From the NCBI GenBank assembly GCA_031278215.1, contig JAITKV010000060.1, forward strand, positions 1-64,000: a DNA stretch of 64,000 nucleotides, written 5' to 3'. The DNA is from Spirochaetaceae bacterium. Its GTDB lineage: Bacteria > Spirochaetota > Spirochaetia > Treponematales > Breznakiellaceae. The notes under the pieces are model-generated. The model was not told where the DNA came from and made no database searches. It saw nothing but the letters and a program-made list of their open reading frames with translations. Positions within the stretch are counted from its first letter, which is position 1, and each line of letters opens with the position of its first letter. Both the position numbers and the translations under genes were made by a program. This document shows, one piece after another, positions 51,056-59,457 of the stretch.

Positions 51056-51516
51056 AACTAAGCCATACGGCGCCGGGGCTTTTTTTTGTATTTTTCTTTT
51101 TCGGCCTGGGGGCGCCGCTTTTCGCGGAGCCCCCCTTTCTGCCCGGCGCCCTGGACTTTCCCCTGTCCTTTGCCTCCTTTCGCCCCCGGCTCCTGGCGGA
51201 GGACGCCCTGCTTGACGCCCCCGGCAGCCAGGAAAAACCCCAGTGGGCAAAGAATCTGCGAAGGGCGGAAATCGTAGCCTTTGGGTCCTTTCCCTTTACG
51301 GTGTTTCTTACCGCGACCTTTGTGGACCTGTACCGCTGCGCAAGCCACGGCTGGGACAGGCGTTACGCGCCCTGGCCTGTAAAATCCGCCGGGGCGGTTT
51401 CCATGACCGACGGCGAGCTGCGGCTGATGTTCGGCATCGCCGTCTCCACATCCCTGCTTATTGCCCTGGCGGATTACTGTATCGTCCGGTACAGACGGAC
51501 CCGGGCCGCGGACTAG
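51052..51516 (+). CDS. Small exported membrane protein of unknown function
   Basis: 154 residues, overlapping the YggS gene by ATGA. A signal peptide or first membrane helix (about 8-25, ending LFAEPP) is followed by two further hydrophobic segments, FGSFPFTVFLTATFVDLY and LMFGIAVSTSLLIALADYCI. The C-terminus is basic (RYRRTRAAD). No family is recognised. Its fixed place among housekeeping RNA-modification genes suggests a conserved spirochaetal protein. Confidence 0.72.
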   Translation: MKLSHTAPGLFFVFFFFGLGAPLFAEPPFLPGALDFPLSFASFRPRLLAEDALLDAPGSQEKPQWAKNLRRAEIVAFGSFPFTVFLTATFVDLYRCASHGWDRRYAPWPVKSAGAVSMTDGELRLMFGIAVSTSLLIALADYCIVRYRRTRAAD

Positions 51517-51518
51517 CC

Positions 51519-52559
51519 ATGGAACCGCTGCGCTATTCGGGGCTGGTGGAGGACCTTCCCGGAGAAATCCGGCTTGACCGGTATGTGGCGGAACGCCTGC
51601 GGCTTCTAAGCCGGTCCCAGATAAAAAGCCGGATCCTGGAAGCCCGGGTGAACGGCAAACCGGTAAAAGTTTCCCGGCTGCTTAGGGCGGGGGACGCCCT
51701 GACCCTGTCCTGGCTTCCCCAGGCGCCGGTGCATCTGGAACCGGAACATATTCCCCTAAAGATTCTGTACGAGGACCGGCGCTGCGTGGTAATCAACAAA
51801 GACCAGGGCATGGTGGTGCATCCCGGAGCGGGGAACCATTCGGGAACCCTGGCCAACGCCCTGCTGTGGCGGAAACTCTTTTGCCGGGCCGGCGCCGCCG
51901 GCGCCCGGGAAGTCCCGGCGGCGGCCGCGGCGGCCGGCCTGCGGAGCGGCATTGTCCACCGGCTGGATAAGGATACCTCGGGGGTGCTTATCGCCGCCTA
52001 TGACGACGAGGCCCTGGCCATGCTTTCCGCCCAGTTCAAGGCCAGAACCGTAAAAAAACGCTACAGGGCCCTGGTTCAGGGAAGCTTTCGGGAGGAGGGG
52101 GGGAGGATTTACACCAGGCTGATACGGGACCCCCGGGACCGCCGGCGCTTTAGGGTCCTGCCGGTAGAAGCCTCTTCCCCAAGTTCCGTCCCGTCCGCTT
52201 CCGCCGGATCCGTATTGGCAGGGGCGGCGCCCGCGGGTTTTCCGGGAAAAAAGCTCCGGGGAAAGCTCGCCCTAAGCTATTACCGGGTCCTGCACTCCTG
52301 GGGGGATTATTCCCTGGTATCCCTGGCGCCCAGAACCGGAAGAACCCATCAACTGCGGGTGCATTTAAAGTACCTGGGACACCCCATCCTGGGAGATCCC
52401 CTCTACGGTTCCAGGGACCGGTCCTTTCCCGGGGTTCCCCTGCTGCTCCATGCCCGGCGCCTGGGAATCGTATTGCCCGGCGCTTCTGGAATGTCCTGTT
52501 TTACGGCCCCCCTTCCCGGGGTTTTTAAAAATACCCTGGGGACCCTTATGCGCCGATGA
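51519..52559 (+). CDS. rluD: RluD-type 23S rRNA pseudouridine synthase with S4 domain
   Basis: 346 residues from ATG 51519. An S4 RNA-binding domain (about 18-75, IRLDRYVAERLRLLSRSQIK) precedes the catalytic core with the nucleophile Asp in GIVHRLDKDTSGVLIAAYD. The sequence continues with KKRYRALVQG and GRTHQLRVHLKYLGHPILGD, typical of the RluA/RluD family. Two Ala/Gly/Ser-rich insertions are seen near residues 120-140 and 225-245. RluD modifies helix 69 of 23S rRNA; the exact target here is inferred from domain layout only. Confidence 0.9.
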   Translation: MEPLRYSGLVEDLPGEIRLDRYVAERLRLLSRSQIKSRILEARVNGKPVKVSRLLRAGDALTLSWLPQAPVHLEPEHIPLKILYEDRRCVVINKDQGMVVHPGAGNHSGTLANALLWRKLFCRAGAAGAREVPAAAAAAGLRSGIVHRLDKDTSGVLIAAYDDEALAMLSAQFKARTVKKRYRALVQGSFREEGGRIYTRLIRDPRDRRRFRVLPVEASSPSSVPSASAGSVLAGAAPAGFPGKKLRGKLALSYYRVLHSWGDYSLVSLAPRTGRTHQLRVHLKYLGHPILGDPLYGSRDRSFPGVPLLLHARRLGIVLPGASGMSCFTAPLPGVFKNTLGTLMRR

Positions 52560-53356
52560 ACAGTTTCCTGAATTCCCCTTCCCCGGCGCCCAAAATTATC
52601 GCGGAAACTCCTTTATACCTGGTGGTGTATAAGCCCCCGGGGATTCATACCGCTCCGCTGGCCGGGAAGGCCGGGGAAACCCTTTTAAGCTGGGCCGCGG
52701 CCCGGTACCCCGATGTCCTTAGCCCCCGGGGAAGCCTGGACCGCGAAGGGGGGCTTCTGCACCGGCTGGATTATGAAACCCGGGGGCTGGTGCTTATCGC
52801 CCGGACCCAGGCGGCCCTGGACGCCCTGCTTTGGCAGCAGAAAGAGGACCGGATCATCAAGGAATATACGGCGCTTTCCGCCGGAAGGAAAGAAGACCTT
52901 CCCGGTTTTCCGCCCTTCCCCGGCGGAGGCCCCTCTTCCGCTGAAGCCGGAACGGGGGGGCCGCGGGGGCTTATTGAAAGCGCCTTTAGGCCCTACGGAA
53001 AGGGCCGGAAAGCCGTGCGGCCCGTTTTGCCGGCGCCGGGCCAAACCCTGTACCGGACAGAGATCCTCTCCTGGACCGCAGACAATCCGGTTCCGCCCCG
53101 GGCGCCCGGCCTTCCGGGGGCTTCAAGCGGCCCGGCCCGGATGTTCCGGCTGCGGATCAGCCGCGGGTACCGCCACCAGATCAGAAGCCACCTGGCCTGG
53201 GCGGGATGGCCCATCGTAAACGACGCCCTTTACGGCGGCGTTGAAAACGCCGTTGAAAACGCCGTTCCGGGCCTTGCCCTCTGCGCCGGGGCGGTTTCGT
53301 TTATCGATCCCGAAACGGGGCGGCCCCTTAGGTACCGCCTGGATGATTTATCTTAA
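52556..53356 (+). CDS. RluA-family pseudouridine synthase without S4 domain
   Basis: 266 residues, overlapping the preceding synthase by ATGA. Core motifs are YLVVYKPPGIHTAP, the catalytic Asp in LLHRLDYETRGLVLIA, and GYRHQIRSHLAWAGWPIVND. It lacks the S4 domain and carries Pro/Gly-rich insertions near residues 120-150 and 180-195. It probably modifies a different rRNA or tRNA uridine from its neighbour. The two adjacent paralogues are likely the product of an old duplication. Confidence 0.9.
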   Translation: MNSFLNSPSPAPKIIAETPLYLVVYKPPGIHTAPLAGKAGETLLSWAAARYPDVLSPRGSLDREGGLLHRLDYETRGLVLIARTQAALDALLWQQKEDRIIKEYTALSAGRKEDLPGFPPFPGGGPSSAEAGTGGPRGLIESAFRPYGKGRKAVRPVLPAPGQTLYRTEILSWTADNPVPPRAPGLPGASSGPARMFRLRISRGYRHQIRSHLAWAGWPIVNDALYGGVENAVENAVPGLALCAGAVSFIDPETGRPLRYRLDDLS

Positions 53357-53476
53357 TAGAGTACATGCAAGGGCTGGCTGCCGTGAACGCCGGCCCGCCG
53401 TTCGTTCACCGGATCCATTGCCTCCAGGGGCAATGCGCCAAGTAAGACGTCCACCGCTTCCGGTACGGTTTTACTA

Positions 53477-53505
53477 TTGACAATATTAACAGAGGCAGGT
53501 AGAAT
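53477..53505 (+). promoter_or_regulatory. Strong promoter upstream of the lipoprotein pair
   Basis: TTGACA (53477-53482), a 17-nt spacer and TAGAAT (53500-53505), then 7 nt to an ATG at 53513. The transcript would read on to the lipoprotein gene at 53794. Confidence 0.65.
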
Positions 53506-53512
53506 GTTTTCC

Positions 53513-53599
53513 ATGCAGGCTTTGGAGGCCGTTTTTTCACCGTATACCCGCCCCGTAGCAGCTTTTAAACGCCTGTTACCCCCCCCCCCATATATGTAG
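53513..53599 (+). CDS. Short leader ORF ending in a C11 tract
   Basis: 28 codons starting 7 nt after a -10 box, reading MQALEAVFSPYTRPVAAFKR and then LL, four prolines from the C11 tract (53579-53589), YM and TAG. If the tract were C10 or C13 the frame would continue without a stop to TAA 53772-53774, just before the AAAGGAG of the lipoprotein gene, giving about 86 residues. No family is recognised in either version. It may be a regulatory leader, a slippage-controlled small protein or a remnant. Apart from this the gap 53357-53793 holds no gene I can support. Confidence 0.4.
   Translation: MQALEAVFSPYTRPVAAFKRLLPPPPYM
53579..53589 (+). repeat. C11 homopolymer tract
   Basis: Eleven consecutive C residues in the short leader ORF, 205 nt upstream of the lipoprotein start. 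Confidence 0.92.
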
Positions 53600-53793
53600 C
53601 GTAATTTCCTTTGTTTACACAAATACACGACCGTATATAGCGTGCAATACCAAGGCCGCTTCTTTCCCGGTAAAATCGGCAGCTGCCGCCGTGAATGTCC
53701 CGCACGCTTCCTCCGGTCGCGCTGTTCGAGTGCTTATTTTAATGCGTGGTTATTCATGCAAAGTATGCGGATAAAACCGCAAAGGAGTTTTTT

Positions 53794-54660
53794 ATGAATA
53801 AAATTTTGAACCTTGGCATGGCGGGGTTGATCCTCGCGGCCGTTTTTGCGATGACCGGGTGCAGCACCACCCCTGCATATAATTCATTGCCGGAAGAAAA
53901 CCCGAACGCGGCCTTTTTTGTCGGTTCCTGGCAGTCGAATGACGCGATGGTAGCAGGATCAACAGGACAGCAGTCATACCATTTTTATGCTGACGGAGTC
54001 GGAGAAGTAACCGACCTTTACGACGGTAAGTTTGGACGACGAAGGGTATTTAGGTACCGCGTGTCCGATGAGTTCATCGGGTTTCAATTTTTGCAGGGTA
54101 CCGTATTTACCGACGGGGGCAGCTTTTCACGGCCCTATGTCTTTTCCGCCGACAAGCGGAAAATCACGCTTCCGCAGGCGGATTATATGATAGGGTATTT
54201 TGCTGAATTTACGTTAACGAAAACGACCCCTGTTCCAACCCCGCCGCCCATTCCCCAGCCCCGGCCGCAGGAACCGGAACCAAAATATGCCAATGCGGGA
54301 AAAGTCTATTACGACTACAATGGAACGGGCTATGTACATCTGGATAATTCCGTCTTTTACCTTTGTTCCAACGGAAAACCCGTGGGCTATCTGGAAGGCG
54401 GTGTTATTTATGCGTTTACCGGCAGGGTTTTAGGGTACTCCGATGGTTCGTTCCTTTATAAGCAGGACGGAGACGCCGTGGGTTGTCCCTATGAAGGATC
54501 ATTGGGGGTGGGAGATAATGTGCCGGTGAAAAAGCAAATTTCCAGGGTAGCCCCCAAACAGGCCCTGCCGGAAAAAATGCCCAAGGCCGCCGTTAATAAT
54601 AAACCAAGGCTGAGGAACAGGTACATGGGCGGCGTTCTGTCGGATGTATTCGGACGCTAG
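53794..54660 (+). CDS. Lipoprotein of unknown function
   Basis: 288 residues with AAAGGAG before ATG 53794. The lipobox AMTGC marks a lipid-anchored protein. A first domain (about 40-150) is beta-rich, with FFVGSWQSNDAMVAGSTGQQ, and looks like a small lipocalin-type barrel. A Pro-rich linker (TPPPIPQPRPQEPEP) leads to a domain with repeated aromatic/Gly strands (GKPVGYLEGGVIYAFTGRVL, YSDGSFLYKQDGDAVG) similar to short beta-repeat surface proteins. Base composition is visibly more AT-rich than in neighbours. It shares a transcript with the transglutaminase-like gene. Confidence 0.8.
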   Translation: MNKILNLGMAGLILAAVFAMTGCSTTPAYNSLPEENPNAAFFVGSWQSNDAMVAGSTGQQSYHFYADGVGEVTDLYDGKFGRRRVFRYRVSDEFIGFQFLQGTVFTDGGSFSRPYVFSADKRKITLPQADYMIGYFAEFTLTKTTPVPTPPPIPQPRPQEPEPKYANAGKVYYDYNGTGYVHLDNSVFYLCSNGKPVGYLEGGVIYAFTGRVLGYSDGSFLYKQDGDAVGCPYEGSLGVGDNVPVKKQISRVAPKQALPEKMPKAAVNNKPRLRNRYMGGVLSDVFGR

Positions 54661-54669
54661 GGATTTTGC

Positions 54670-55479
54670 ATGAATAGACTTCGCATTACACTTACGGCAG
54701 GCATCCTCGTGCTGCTGGCAGGCTTCCTTTATTTTGTGTTCCCCGGATTCCGCAACAATGACAGCGGCCCCGTAACCGTTCTCCCCGAATACGATCCCAT
54801 GAGCGTCCTTCCCGCCGTCGTCGACGACGAGACCGACGCTAAAATCTACGAGGTGCCCACCCCCGAACCCCTTGTCCGGGGCAAAGAAACGCTGTACCCC
54901 CTGTACTACGGGGGCGAGGTGGCCCTTACAAAAAGCAGGGCGGAATGGGAAAGCTGGCTGCGGGACCCTTCCCTTGCGCCGCTTCCCGCCCTCCACAACG
55001 ACCGGGATTTTGTGTTAGCCTGGCGCCGTCAGTTTGCACAGTACGAACCGGAAGACGTGGGGCTTATCCTTATGAATTATTTTGAATACGACCTCACTTA
55101 TACAAGGCCGTCAAATCCGTGGGGCTATACGCATGATCCCAGGGTTGTTTTTTTTTATTGGGCGGGATTACGGAAGTGCATTGAAGACAGAAAAATAGTA
55201 TGCGCCGGGTACGCCCAGCTTTTTTATCTTATCGTCAAGGAAAAGTATCCCGATGTCACATATATCGTAAGCGATGAGATAAACCACGCCCGCAACTATT
55301 TTGAAGGGGACCATTGGGATCTTACCTGGCTTGACGATCGCTGGGTGGATTACAACCCGGACAAAATAAAGTTTGATTTTGTCGGTATGCAAAAAAGAAT
55401 CGCCGGCGGCATTGACGGAAATGTTGGCTCCGACTGGCGTGTGGTAAAGCTCGTTGAGGGCAATGGGGGGTCTTGGTAG
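54670..55479 (+). CDS. Exported transglutaminase-like protein
   Basis: 269 residues. An N-terminal hydrophobic segment (about 6-26) is a signal or anchor. The C-terminal half carries a Cys-His-Asp arrangement of the transglutaminase-like cysteine protease fold: Cys in KIVCAGYAQLFYLIV, His in DEINHARNYFEGDHWDLTW and Asp in that same strand. Such domains cut or crosslink proteins or peptidoglycan outside the cytoplasm. The triad assignment is by pattern only. It starts 9 nt after the lipoprotein stop, suggesting a functional pair. Confidence 0.78.
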   Translation: MNRLRITLTAGILVLLAGFLYFVFPGFRNNDSGPVTVLPEYDPMSVLPAVVDDETDAKIYEVPTPEPLVRGKETLYPLYYGGEVALTKSRAEWESWLRDPSLAPLPALHNDRDFVLAWRRQFAQYEPEDVGLILMNYFEYDLTYTRPSNPWGYTHDPRVVFFYWAGLRKCIEDRKIVCAGYAQLFYLIVKEKYPDVTYIVSDEINHARNYFEGDHWDLTWLDDRWVDYNPDKIKFDFVGMQKRIAGGIDGNVGSDWRVVKLVEGNGGSW

Positions 55480-55635
55480 GGGGAAGAGGTTATTCAGACT
55501 GGAAAATAAAAAACCTCAACCCTGGAGAAAAATAGTATTGCAATACTGCCGGGCCCCAGTTCGGGGATAGGACGGGTCAACTCCTTGTCCAGGGCGCCCG
55601 CTTCTTCCGCCGGCAGGAATATCCGCCCGGCAGAT

Positions 55636-57066
55636 TCACCCCCGGGCGCTGTACCGCATTACTTCCCCGGCAAGGTAAAACGAACCGCAGGCCAGAACGG
55701 GAAGTTTTTTTTCTTTTGCCGCCCGGACGGTTTTTTCCAGCGCGCTTTTTGTATCGGGGACAAGGCTGACGGAAGGCCGGAAAGCGCCGGGGCCGCCGGC
55801 GGCCTCCGTTCCGGCGGCCCCCGTTCCGGCGGCCCGGCAAAACGCGTCGTACACGGCTTGTGGATCGCTTTCCCGGAATGTTCCGGGAGACGTAATGATC
55901 ACTTCCGAAAAACGGGGCCGCAGGACTTCTGCCATTCCGTCGGGGTCTTTTCCTTTGGCGCAGCCGAAAAGAAGGATCCCCCCGGCGCCGTATAGCTTAC
56001 AGAACGTTTCCGCGCAGAGCGCGGCGCTTTGGGGAGTATGGGCGCCGTCTACGATAAAGGGCCCCCCCGTACCCGCGTTACGGGCTTCAAAGCGGGCGGG
56101 AAGCGAAGCGGCGCCCAGCCCTTCCCGCAGCGCCTTTTCCCCGACGCCGGGAAAGGCGGATACGGCCGCCAGGGCCGCCAGGGCCGCATTGGAAGCATGG
56201 ACGCTTCCGGGGATCGGGACAAAAAGCCGCATCTTAGGAAAAGACCCCTCCCCCCCCGGGGGGGGCTTGTTCCGGGGCGGTCCGGGGGGATCCTTCATGC
56301 AAAGCGTAAAGTCCGTTCCGTTCCGGCGCGCCGTTACCGCGGTAATTTTTATCCGCCGGGGAAGATACAAAAAGGGGGACCCCCGGTCCCCGGCAATTTT
56401 TTCAAACAGCCCTTCAAGTTCCCCGGGCTGCTTCGCCAAGACCAGGGGGCGGCCCGGTTTAACGATCCCCCCCTTTTCCGCGGCAATCTCCGCCAGGGTG
56501 GCGCCCAGGTATTCGGTATGCTCTTTCTCGATCACCGTAATCACCGAAACCAGGGGATCCACAATGTTGGTGGCGTCAAGCCTTCCCCCCAGACCGGTTT
56601 CCACCGCCATGACATCGCAGCGGCCGGATCGGGCGCAGAGAAAAAAAAGCAGGGTAAGCAGTTCAAAAAATGTCGGCGCCCCCAGGCTTTTTTTTCCGGC
56701 CCCGCAGAAGTCCCGGTAAACCCCGTACAGTTCCGATCCCCCCCGGCAGTATATGTCTTCGGAAAAAAAACCGCCGTTGCAGCATATCCGCTCGCGCCAG
56801 TCGCTTACATGGGGAGAAAAATAGCTCCCTGTTTTTTTTCCCGCGGCCCGGAGGATCCCGGCAATCATGGCGGTAACGGTCCCCTTTCCCTTGGTTCCCG
56901 CGATGTGGATCACCGGCGCGGCGGCTTCGGGATGTCCGGACAGTTCCGCTAACAGCTTCATGCGGTCCAGCTTAAAATGTTCCGCGGCCCCCGGCGCCCC
57001 GCCCTTTTCCAGGTTCAAAAACGAACAAAGCCAGGCATACAGATCCTTGGAGGAATAAAAGCTCAT
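55636..57066 (-). CDS. folC: Folylpolyglutamate / dihydrofolate synthase
   Basis: 476 residues from ATG 57066 (MSFYSSKDLYAWL); an upstream ATG at 57105 would overlap the murC promoter. The ATP-binding loop is VIHIAGTKGKGTVTAMIAGI, followed by GSYFSPHVSDWRERICCNGG, and the mid-domain signature is VETGLGGRLDATNI. The final domain has FIVDGAHTPQSAALCAE. FolC adds glutamates to folates and may also make dihydrofolate. An AATACT box lies within 4 nt of the start. It is divergent from murC. Confidence 0.94.
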   Translation of the reverse strand: MSFYSSKDLYAWLCSFLNLEKGGAPGAAEHFKLDRMKLLAELSGHPEAAAPVIHIAGTKGKGTVTAMIAGILRAAGKKTGSYFSPHVSDWRERICCNGGFFSEDIYCRGGSELYGVYRDFCGAGKKSLGAPTFFELLTLLFFLCARSGRCDVMAVETGLGGRLDATNIVDPLVSVITVIEKEHTEYLGATLAEIAAEKGGIVKPGRPLVLAKQPGELEGLFEKIAGDRGSPFLYLPRRIKITAVTARRNGTDFTLCMKDPPGPPRNKPPPGGEGSFPKMRLFVPIPGSVHASNAALAALAAVSAFPGVGEKALREGLGAASLPARFEARNAGTGGPFIVDGAHTPQSAALCAETFCKLYGAGGILLFGCAKGKDPDGMAEVLRPRFSEVIITSPGTFRESDPQAVYDAFCRAAGTGAAGTEAAGGPGAFRPSVSLVPDTKSALEKTVRAAKEKKLPVLACGSFYLAGEVMRYSARG

Positions 57067-57076
57067 CCTAGTATTA

Positions 57077-57105
57077 TTGAAAAAAATATCCCCATGGTCT
57101 ACCAT
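57077..57105 (+). promoter_or_regulatory. murC promoter (leaderless)
   Basis: TTGAAA (57077-57082), a 17-nt spacer and TACCAT (57100-57105), 8 nt before ATG 57114. A 16-nt inverted repeat CCATGG-TCTA-CCATGG covers the -10 box and could be an operator shared with divergent folC. Confidence 0.6.
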
Positions 57106-57113
57106 GGGAGTGT

Positions 57114-58577
57114 ATGAATTTGGGCGAGCTTATTGTAAAGCACGGGCCGGTATATTTTATCGGCATTAAGGGAACGGGCATGTGCGCCCTGGCGGAGCTT
57201 TTTCATGATTCGGGGATCGCCGTTTCCGGCTCCGACCAGATGGAAACATTTTATACCGACGGGATCCTTCGGGAACTGCGGATCCCCTATTACGAAGGCT
57301 TTGATCCCGCCCATGTTCCTGCGGGGGCCGTCCTGGCGATCCATTCCGCGGCCTACAGCGCCGAAACCAATCCCGAAATGGCCGAAGTCCAAAGACGGGG
57401 AATTCCCCTGGTAAAGTATCCCGACGCCCTGGGGGCCTATTCGGCCCTCTTTGACTCTTCCGGCGTCGCCGGGGTCCACGGTAAAACCACCACCACCGCC
57501 ATGGCCGGCGTTCTGTTCCGGGCCGCGGGAATTCCCGGAAAGATCCTGACGGGAAGCGCCGTTTCGGCCTTCGGGGGCCGTTCCACCCTAAGTCTGGGGG
57601 AAAAATATTTTACCGCCGAAACCTGCGAATACCGGCGGCACTTTCTGGCCTTTCATCCCCGGCGCATTGTGCTTACCAGCGTGGAAAGCGATCACCAGGA
57701 TTACTTTCCCCGGTACGAGGACATCCGGGACGCCTTTGTGGAGTACGCGGCAAAGCTGCCCCCCGGGGGGGAGCTTATCTACTGCGCCGATGATCCGGGG
57801 GCCTGTGAGGTTGCGGCAAAGGCCCTAGGGGGCCGCCCGGATATTAGGGCCCTGCCCTACGGATTTACCGCGCAGGGGAAGTACCGGATCGATTCCTACG
57901 ATGTACGCGAAGAGCGGGTACATTTTACCCTGGGGGGGTTCTACAAACCCCGGGGGGCGCCGGGAGAAAAACAGGTCTTTGCGCTTCGGGCGCCGGGAAG
58001 GCACTGTGTCCTTGACGCCGCCGCGGCCCTGGCCCTGACGGATCGGGTGGCCCGGCAGGAATTTGGGGAACAGGGCCCGGCCCCGGACCGGGCCGCGGAG
58101 GCCCTGGAGGAATTCCGGGGTTCCCGGCGGCGTTCGGAAATTCTTGGCGAAGCCGGGGGAATACTGTTTATGGACGATTACGGCCATCATCCCACGGCGA
58201 TCCGGGCCACCCTGCAGGGCCTTAGGGAATTTTACCCTTCCCGGCGGATAGTTTTGAGCTTCATGAGCCACACGTACACAAGAACCGCCGCCATGCTGGA
58301 TGAATTTGCGGCCTCTGTTCTTTCCGCGGATATTATTTTTCTTCATAAAATTTACGCCTCCGCCCGGGAATCCCGGCCCGGCGGCGTCACCGGCCTAAGC
58401 CTCTATAAAAAGGTCCGGGAACTGCGGGACGGGGTGTACTATACCGAAGAGCCCGAAGACGCCGCGGAGGAACTAAAACGCATACTGCGGGGGGGGGATC
58501 TTTTTATCACCATGGGCGCGGGGGACAACTGGCGTTTGGGGAAAGAGCTTTTTGATTCGTGGGGAAGGGCCGGATGA
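57114..58577 (+). CDS. murC: UDP-N-acetylmuramate--L-alanine ligase
   Basis: 487 residues. The N-terminal UDP-binding loop is FIGIKGTGMCALAELF, the ATP loop is GVHGKTTTTAMAGVL, the central residues lie in LTSVESDHQDYF, and the C-terminal domain begins near MDDYGHHPTAIRATL. These identify MurC, which adds the first amino acid to the peptidoglycan precursor in the cytoplasm. A G9 tract (58489-58497) lies in frame near the 3' end. The stop overlaps the yicC start by ATGA. Confidence 0.94.
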   Translation: MNLGELIVKHGPVYFIGIKGTGMCALAELFHDSGIAVSGSDQMETFYTDGILRELRIPYYEGFDPAHVPAGAVLAIHSAAYSAETNPEMAEVQRRGIPLVKYPDALGAYSALFDSSGVAGVHGKTTTTAMAGVLFRAAGIPGKILTGSAVSAFGGRSTLSLGEKYFTAETCEYRRHFLAFHPRRIVLTSVESDHQDYFPRYEDIRDAFVEYAAKLPPGGELIYCADDPGACEVAAKALGGRPDIRALPYGFTAQGKYRIDSYDVREERVHFTLGGFYKPRGAPGEKQVFALRAPGRHCVLDAAAALALTDRVARQEFGEQGPAPDRAAEALEEFRGSRRRSEILGEAGGILFMDDYGHHPTAIRATLQGLREFYPSRRIVLSFMSHTYTRTAAMLDEFAASVLSADIIFLHKIYASARESRPGGVTGLSLYKKVRELRDGVYYTEEPEDAAEELKRILRGGDLFITMGAGDNWRLGKELFDSWGRAG

Positions 58578-59440
58578 AAAGCATGACCGGTTACGGCGGG
58601 GCGGAGGAGCAGGATCAGGAGGCGTCCCTGTGGGTGGAAATTAAGGGCTACAACAACCGCTTTCTTGATATAAGCGTTAGCCTGCCTTCGTACCTTGCGG
58701 CCCTGGAAATACCGCTGCGGGAATATCTGGCCGGACGCTGCCGCCGGGGTAAAATCGAAGTTTCCCTGCGGTACAGGGAATTACACGAAGCCCTGGACGT
58801 ATCCCTTAACCGGAACGCGCTGCTGTCGTATTGGGACGCGGCCTGCGAGGCCGCGAAGATTTTGGGCCTGGGGGAACAGCCGGGTCTTGCCCTGGTGCTG
58901 GGCATGGAGGGGGTGCTGGAAACGGACCGGAAACGGAATCCCCGGCAGTTCATGGACCGGATCATGCCCCTGCTGGAAAAAGCGGCCGCGGATTTTGAGG
59001 AAAGCCGGCTTCGGGAGGGGGCCCACACCCGCGCCGATATTCTTTCGTATCTGGAATGCCTGGAAAGATCCCGGGCCTTTGTTCTTTCCCGCAGCGCCGA
59101 AATGGAAGAAATTGTAAAGAACAATATTCGGTCCCGGTTTATGGAACTTCTGGGAGAGGGAATGGATGAAAACCGGGTTTATACCGAAACCGCGGCGCAG
59201 TTGGTAAAGTACACGATCTCGGAGGAACTTTCCCGCATGGACGCCCATATACGGGAATTCCGGGCCGAGGCGGACAGGGATTCCTGTTCGGGAAAAAAAC
59301 TGGATTTTCTGTGCCAGGAAATTAACCGGGAGGTTAATACCCTGGGCTCCAAGGCCCTGATCCTGGAGGTAAGCAGAGAAGTGGTGAACATGAAAGAGGC
59401 CCTGGAAAATATCCGGGAACAAGTGCGGAATGTGGAGTAG
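58574..59440 (+). CDS. yicC: YicC-family endoribonuclease
   Basis: 288 residues. The family start MKSMTGYGGAE, the central VSLRYRELHEALDVSLNRNA and the C-terminal SGKKLDFLCQEINREVNTLG followed by SKA are diagnostic. YicC proteins are oligomeric endoribonucleases linked to small-RNA decay and stress. ATG 58574 is preferred because it begins the family N-terminus and overlaps the murC stop. An upstream start at 58559 would add only five residues. Confidence 0.94.
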   Translation: MKSMTGYGGAEEQDQEASLWVEIKGYNNRFLDISVSLPSYLAALEIPLREYLAGRCRRGKIEVSLRYRELHEALDVSLNRNALLSYWDAACEAAKILGLGEQPGLALVLGMEGVLETDRKRNPRQFMDRIMPLLEKAAADFEESRLREGAHTRADILSYLECLERSRAFVLSRSAEMEEIVKNNIRSRFMELLGEGMDENRVYTETAAQLVKYTISEELSRMDAHIREFRAEADRDSCSGKKLDFLCQEINREVNTLGSKALILEVSREVVNMKEALENIREQVRNVE

Positions 59441-59457
59441 GCGCAGGGCGGATCGAA

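Noticed and set aside
53353-53628. Minus-strand ORF of 91 codons over the C11 tract
   Set aside because: It needs poly-Gly from the tract, has no ribosome site, overlaps the end of a pseudouridine synthase gene and is opposed by a strong plus-strand promoter.
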